This document shows, one piece after another, positions 15,129 through 18,422 of a stretch of 18,422 nt of DNA. The first letter of the stretch is position 1. Each line of letters begins with the position of its first letter. Origin of the DNA: an uncultured Eubacteriales bacterium (GTDB taxonomy: Bacteria > Bacillota > Clostridia > Oscillospirales > Oscillospiraceae). Location of the stretch: positions 1 through 18,422 of the forward strand of contig UQGJ01000052.1 in NCBI GenBank assembly GCA_900540545.1. Direction: 5' to 3'. Both the position numbers and the translations under genes were made by a program. The notes below the pieces were generated by a model. It did no database searches. It was not told the DNA's origin and saw only the letters and a list, made by a program, of their open reading frames with translations.

Positions 15129-15219
15129 ATGGTCCACACTCCGATTCTTATGTTTTCGGTCCTGTGGCCATGTATATGCGGGGTTGTCCGGGTCTATGAC
15201 GGAACGAAAAAAAGTTTCA

Positions 15220-15277
15220 TATCATTGACAGATAAATGAAAAAAGAATACAATTCTGTTATCTAACATCCCTGATAA
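15220..15277. promoter_or_regulatory. Paired TATC/GATA inverted repeats over the murQ promoter
   Basis: Two similar inverted repeats flank the promoter: TATC (15220-15223) with GATA (15231-15234) surround the -35 box, and TTATC (15258-15262) with GATAA (15273-15277) surround the RNA start. This placement is what a repressor operator would show. MurR-type (RpiR family) repressors control murQ in other bacteria, but none is encoded in this window. Confidence 0.4.
15225..15253 (+). promoter_or_regulatory. Near-consensus sigma-A promoter of the murQ operon
   Basis: TTGACA (15225-15230), a 17-base A-rich spacer and TACAAT (15248-15253) are almost perfect. RNA would start near 15260, about 40 bases before the murQ ATG, with AGGAGG in between. 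It is the best promoter in the window, so repression rather than activation is expected. Confidence 0.88.
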
Positions 15278-15299
15278 AGGGAAGGCGCAGGAGGCCGAC

Positions 15300-16211
15300 A
15301 TGGTTGAATTGAAACAGATCCCCACAGAGCAGCGCAACGAGGCGACAGCCCATATCGACACCCTCACGACCCTGGAAATGGTACGTCTGATCAATCAGGA
15401 AGACCAGAAGGTGGCCCCCGCGGTGGGCCGGGAGGCGGAGCACATCGCCGCGGCGGTGGACCTGATCTGCGCCCGGCTCAGCCGGGGCGGGCGGCTGATC
15501 TACTGCGGCGCGGGCACCTCCGGGCGGCTGGGGGTCCTGGACGCGGCGGAGTGCGTGCCCACCTACTCCGCGTCCCCGGAGCTGGTCCAGGGCCTCATCG
15601 CCGGGGGCCAGGAGGCCATGTTCCGGGCGGTGGAGGGGGCGGAGGACGACCCCGCCCTGGGGCAGGCCGACCTGCGGGCCCTGGATTTGAGCGAGCGGGA
15701 CGTGGTGGTGGGCATTGCGGCCAGCGGCCGGACCCCCTACGTGCTGGGGGCCATCGCCTACGCCAGGAGCCGGGGGGCGGCCACCGTGGCGGTGACCTGC
15801 GCTCCGGGCAGCCAGGTGGACCGGGCCGCCGACGTGGGCATCGCCCCCGCGCCGGGGCCGGAGGTGGTCACCGGCTCCACCCGGATGAAGAGCGGCACGG
15901 CCCAGAAGATGGTCCTGAACATGCTCTCCACCTGCGCCATGATCCGCATGGGCAAGGTCTACGGCAATCTGATGGTGGACGTGCAGCCCAACAATGAAAA
16001 GCTGGTCCGGCGGTGCGTCTCCATCGTGTGCACCGCCACAGGCTGCACCGAGGCCGAGGCCGAGCTGGTGCTGGGGGCCTGTGATTACAGCGCCAAGACC
16101 GCCATCGTCATGCTCCTGATGAACTGCGGGGCCGGGGAGGCCCAGCGGCGGCTGGAGCGCTGCGGCGGGCGGGTGGCCGACGCGCTTCGGGCGGCTGCCG
16201 AGGAAGCATGA
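15300..16211 (+). CDS. murQ: N-acetylmuramic acid 6-phosphate etherase
   Basis: This 303-residue cytoplasmic enzyme cleaves the lactyl ether of MurNAc-6-phosphate to give GlcNAc-6-phosphate and D-lactate. It has the SIS sugar-phosphate-binding fold with the MurQ signatures IYCGAGTSGRLGVLDAAECVPTY (67-89), GIAASGRTPYV (138-148) and VTGSTRMKSGTAQKMVLNMLST (190-211). Glu84 and Glu115 line up with the catalytic glutamates of E. coli MurQ. Length is normal. AGGAGG precedes the ATG, and the stop overlaps the next gene (ATGA), so it is co-translated with the NamZ-type muramidase. It is driven by the strong promoter at 15225-15253. The substrate needs a phosphorylated MurNAc, but no MurNAc kinase or phosphotransferase gene is visible here. 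Confidence 0.95.
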   Translation: MVELKQIPTEQRNEATAHIDTLTTLEMVRLINQEDQKVAPAVGREAEHIAAAVDLICARLSRGGRLIYCGAGTSGRLGVLDAAECVPTYSASPELVQGLIAGGQEAMFRAVEGAEDDPALGQADLRALDLSERDVVVGIAASGRTPYVLGAIAYARSRGAATVAVTCAPGSQVDRAADVGIAPAPGPEVVTGSTRMKSGTAQKMVLNMLSTCAMIRMGKVYGNLMVDVQPNNEKLVRRCVSIVCTATGCTEAEAELVLGACDYSAKTAIVMLLMNCGAGEAQRRLERCGGRVADALRAAAEEA

Positions 16212-17368
16212 CGGCCCCCCGCTGCGGCGCGGACCGGCTGGAGACCCTCCGCCCCCTGCTGAAGGGGGCCAGGGTGGGCTTGGTCACCGCCCCCACCGGG
16301 CGGACCGTGGGCGGTGGCTCCACAGTGGACGCCCTGCGGGCGGTCTGCACCCTGGAGGTCCTCTTTGGCCCGGAACACGGGGTCCGGGGGGACGTGCCGG
16401 CGGGGGAGCGGGTGGAGACCTGCACCGACCCCAGGACCGGCCTGCCGGTGTACAGCCTCTACGGCCCCGACGAGGCCAGCCGCAGGCTGAGTGAGGAGAT
16501 GCTGGGCCGTTTCGACGTGCTGGTCTACGACATCCAGGACGTGGGCAGCCGGTACTATACCTTCTTGTCCACCCTGCGCTATCTGGTCCGCGACTGCGCC
16601 GCCCACGGGAAGCCCCTGGTGGTGCTGGACCGGCCCAATCCCCTGGGCGGGCTTGTGGTGGAGGGGGCCCCGGTGGAGCCGGGGCTCACCAGCTTCGTGG
16701 GCTGCTGTCCCGTGCCCAACCGCTACGGCCTTACTGTCGGGGAGTTTGCCGGGATGGTGAACGGCCGGGAGGGGGCGGGCTGCGGCCTCACCGTGGTCCC
16801 GTGCCAGGGCTGGCGGCGGGATATGCTGTGGTCCGAATGGGGGCTTCCCTGGGTGATGCCCAGCCCCAATATCCCCCGGTTCGAGACCGCGCTGTTATAC
16901 GTTGGGACCTGCCTCTTCGAGGGGACCAACCTGTCCGAGGGGCGGGGCACCGCCGACCCCTTCGCCGTCATCGGGGCCCCCTGGGTGGGGGACCCCGAGG
17001 GGATTTGCGCCGCCTTCAACGGCCTGGACCTGCCGGGGGTGGCGGCCACACCGGTCTATTTTTCCCCCACCTGCTCCAAGCACGCGGGGGCCCTCTGCGC
17101 CGGGGTGCACCTCCACGTCACCGACTGCCGGGCCATACGGCCCCTGGCGGCGGGGGTCCACCTGCTGGCCCTGTTCCAGAGCCGTTACCCGGAGTCGTTT
17201 GAAGTCCTGCCCCCCAAGACGGCGGGGGGACGGCCCTTCCTGTCCCTGCTGGCTGGGCACAGGACCTTTGAGACCCCCGGCTGGCGCCCGGAGGAGGTCC
17301 TGGCCGCCGCCGGGGAGGCGGCGGACCGGTTTGCCGCTGAAAAGGCGGCGTATCACCTCTACGATTGA
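16208..17368 (+). CDS. namZ: NamZ-type exo-beta-N-acetylmuramidase (DUF1343, GH171)
   Basis: A 386-residue DUF1343 protein, the family of Bacillus subtilis NamZ (YbbC), which removes MurNAc from the non-reducing end of peptidoglycan fragments. Family motifs are all present: FGPEHGVRGD (53-62), VYDIQDVGSRYYTF (106-119), LDRPNPLGG (140-148), MPSPNIP (217-223) and FEGTNLSEGRGT (237-248). No signal peptide is seen, unlike the secreted B. subtilis enzyme, so this one probably acts in the cytoplasm on imported muropeptides. It overlaps murQ by four bases and is followed after 54 bases by a NagZ-type gene. Ribosome site GAGGA lies in the murQ end. Confidence 0.88.
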   Translation: MTAPRCGADRLETLRPLLKGARVGLVTAPTGRTVGGGSTVDALRAVCTLEVLFGPEHGVRGDVPAGERVETCTDPRTGLPVYSLYGPDEASRRLSEEMLGRFDVLVYDIQDVGSRYYTFLSTLRYLVRDCAAHGKPLVVLDRPNPLGGLVVEGAPVEPGLTSFVGCCPVPNRYGLTVGEFAGMVNGREGAGCGLTVVPCQGWRRDMLWSEWGLPWVMPSPNIPRFETALLYVGTCLFEGTNLSEGRGTADPFAVIGAPWVGDPEGICAAFNGLDLPGVAATPVYFSPTCSKHAGALCAGVHLHVTDCRAIRPLAAGVHLLALFQSRYPESFEVLPPKTAGGRPFLSLLAGHRTFETPGWRPEEVLAAAGEAADRFAAEKAAYHLYD

Positions 17369-17422
17369 GCGCCTGTTCCCCGAACCCGGCAAATGCACAT
17401 GGACCTTCAGGAGGGACCGAAC

Positions 17423-18058
17423 ATGACCGACCAGGAACTGCGGCTGGCCCTGGGCCAGCGGATGATGGCGGGCTTCCCGGGCACGGAGCCGGACGAGCAC
17501 TTTCTCCGGGCGGTCCGGGAGTACAAGGTGGGCAACGTGATCCTCTTCAGCCACAATATCACGTCCCGCCGGCAGATGGCGGAGCTGTGCGGCGGGCTCC
17601 GCCGCCTGATTCGGGCCGAGACGGGCTGCGAGCCCTTCATCGCCATCGATCAGGAGGGCGGCATCGTCACCCGCCTGCCCGGCGAACTGGTGAACGTGCC
17701 GGGGGCCATGGCCATCGCCGCCACCGGGGACCCGGAAAACGCCTACCGCATGGGCCGGGTGACGGCGGCACAGCTCCGGGCCGTGGGGGTGGATTTGAAC
17801 TTTGCCCCCGTGCTGGACGTGAACAGCAACCCGGACAACCCCATGATCGGCGTGCGCAGCTTCGGGGACGACCCGGAGCGGGTGGGCCGGTTCGGCGCGG
17901 CGGCGGTCCGGGGGCTGCTGGACGGCGGGGTATTCCCCTGCGTGAAGCACTTCCCCGGCTACGGGGACGCCGCCGTGGACTCCCACCTGGATTTGCCCGC
18001 CCGTATTCAGTTCAGCAAATACGGTTTACCCATCCTTTCTTTATTTTATGATGATTAG
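17423..18058 (+). CDS. nagZ: NagZ-type GH3 beta-N-acetylglucosaminidase, truncated
   Basis: The first ~192 residues are the N-terminal part of a NagZ-like GH3 barrel, which removes GlcNAc from muropeptides: VGNVILFSHNI, FIAIDQEGGIVTRL (72-85), LNFAPVLDVNSNPDNPMIGVRSFGDD (125-150) and KHFPGYG...VDSHLDLP (175-192) with the Asp186-Ser-His188 acid/base dyad. The usual GHG of KHFPGHG is GYG. After DLP the frame reads ARIQFSKYGLPILSLFYDD and stops; this 19-residue tail does not fit the family and begins where GC content collapses. Full-length NagZ enzymes are at least 330 residues and their nucleophile Asp lies further on, so the encoded protein should be inactive. The ATG at 17423 has AGGAGGG 7-8 bases upstream. 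It belongs to the murQ operon by position. Confidence 0.82.
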   Translation: MTDQELRLALGQRMMAGFPGTEPDEHFLRAVREYKVGNVILFSHNITSRRQMAELCGGLRRLIRAETGCEPFIAIDQEGGIVTRLPGELVNVPGAMAIAATGDPENAYRMGRVTAAQLRAVGVDLNFAPVLDVNSNPDNPMIGVRSFGDDPERVGRFGAAAVRGLLDGGVFPCVKHFPGYGDAAVDSHLDLPARIQFSKYGLPILSLFYDD

Positions 18059-18088
18059 AGAGCGAGAAGAAAACGACTGAAAATTAGG

Positions 18089-18123
18089 AATCTGACGAGA
18101 AATCCTGATTTCTCAGTCAGATT
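18089..18123 (+). terminator. Hairpin resembling a low-GC terminator
   Basis: AATCTGAC-G-AGAAATC pairs with GATTTCT-CA-GTCAGATT around a two-base CT loop, about 15 pairs with one small bulge, followed by ATCTATTTTCC. In its original genome it was probably a terminator for a gene that is not in this window. Confidence 0.5.
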
Positions 18124-18231
18124 ATCTATTTTCCAAGTTTTCCGCTCGTGTTCAAATTAGAACACTTCGCTCTACCTTTCTTTATTCTAAATGTGATAGT
18201 CAAAAAGATACCAAACCCGTCAAAAAGCGAA

Positions 18232-18289
18232 GGGAAAATAGGAGTTGGGTGCAGTGAGCGATGCTCGCTAGACCAACTATCTTTTTCCC
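18232..18289. repeat. Long imperfect hairpin in the AT-rich tail
   Basis: GGGAAAA (18232-18238) and AGTTGG (18243-18248) pair with CCAACT (18273-18278) and TTTTTCCC (18282-18289); an inner AGCGA-TGC-TCGCT hairpin is at 18257-18269. The 58-base structure could be a small interspersed repeat or an RNA regulatory hairpin of the donor genome. Confidence 0.45.
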
Positions 18290-18422
18290 ACTGCTTTTAG
18301 GGTGGGTTCAATTCCTTTCTTTCTTGATTTTAAATTTAAATATTTTGCAGAACAGTTAGCCCGAGTTTGACTATAACTCAGATACTCTGGATTTCTGTAG
18401 TTCCTAGTTTACCAATGAATCT

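Larger units (their letters stand above)
18001..18422. other. AT-rich tail of foreign character, no gene seen
   Basis: From about 18000 to the end the base composition changes from strongly GC-rich to AT-rich within a few bases. No open frame of gene quality is present on either strand and no transposase or recombinase trace is seen. It contains several hairpins: CCGTATT/AATACGG (18001-18024) with a T-rich run after it, 18089-18123 and 18232-18289. It looks like intergenic DNA of a low-GC Firmicute (Streptococcus-like in feel, not proven). Either a chimeric assembly join or a recent insertion could produce this. Confidence 0.7.

Noticed and set aside
18378..18422. Possible C-terminal end of a gene entering from the right edge on the minus strand
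   Set aside because: Only 14 codons before a stop; too short to support.
1..18422. CRISPR arrays, tRNA or rRNA genes, transposases, replication origins
   Set aside because: No regularly spaced direct repeats, no cloverleaf-like tRNA or rRNA sequence, and no recombinase or transposase motifs were seen by eye on either strand.

Overview
The window looks like the chromosome of a high-GC gut Firmicute of the Oscillospiraceae/Clostridia type (Flavonifractor- or Lawsonibacter-like). This rests on GC-rich codons, strong AGGAGG ribosome sites, sigma-A promoters, an AgrC/LytTR-type two-component pair, GC-rich palindromic intergenic repeats and Firmicutes-type muropeptide genes. The genus is an inference. 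The last ~420 bases are abruptly AT-rich and look as if they come from another genome.

Layout. (1) 57-2006, minus strand: a three-gene operon of a cytidylate-kinase-like protein, a DUF1622 membrane protein and a lipoprotein with a duplicated domain. (2) 2043-2446: a gene-free stretch packed with palindromes, including a likely terminator. (3) 2447-7033: a signalling island. A membrane histidine kinase (minus) faces an OmpR-type regulator, a LytTR-type regulator and a GHKL kinase (plus). The divergent start region holds two well-formed promoters whose -10 boxes are only a few bases apart. (4) 7277-13758: a very large membrane-anchored GH3 enzyme with permuted domain order, a second cytoplasmic GH3 enzyme of normal order, and a GtrA-like four-helix membrane protein, packed as one operon. 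(5) 13810-14353: a MutT/Nudix gene with its own promoter. It is followed by a possible small RNA that carries an anti-Shine-Dalgarno sequence and ends in a 15-bp terminator stem. (6) 14373-15128: a ~140-bp palindromic repeat that supplies the 3' end of a minus-strand protein with two OB-fold (SSB-like) domains. (7) 15225-18058: an operon driven by a near-consensus promoter, with murQ, a NamZ (DUF1343) exo-muramidase and a NagZ-type GH3 gene. The last gene breaks off about residue 192 where the AT-rich tail begins.

How they work together. Region 7 is a MurNAc/muropeptide recycling pathway: NagZ and NamZ trim peptidoglycan fragments and MurQ removes the lactyl ether from MurNAc-6-phosphate. No MurNAc kinase or transporter is visible in the window. 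Region 4 combines a predicted outer-face GH3, a cytosolic GH3 and a GtrA-like protein, a family often linked to polyprenyl-phosphate sugars. It may act on a surface glycan, but the substrate cannot be read from the sequence. The most interesting items are the permuted membrane GH3 operon, the candidate anti-SD small RNA, the interlocked divergent promoters, the repeat that rewrites a C-terminus, and the composition break inside nagZ.
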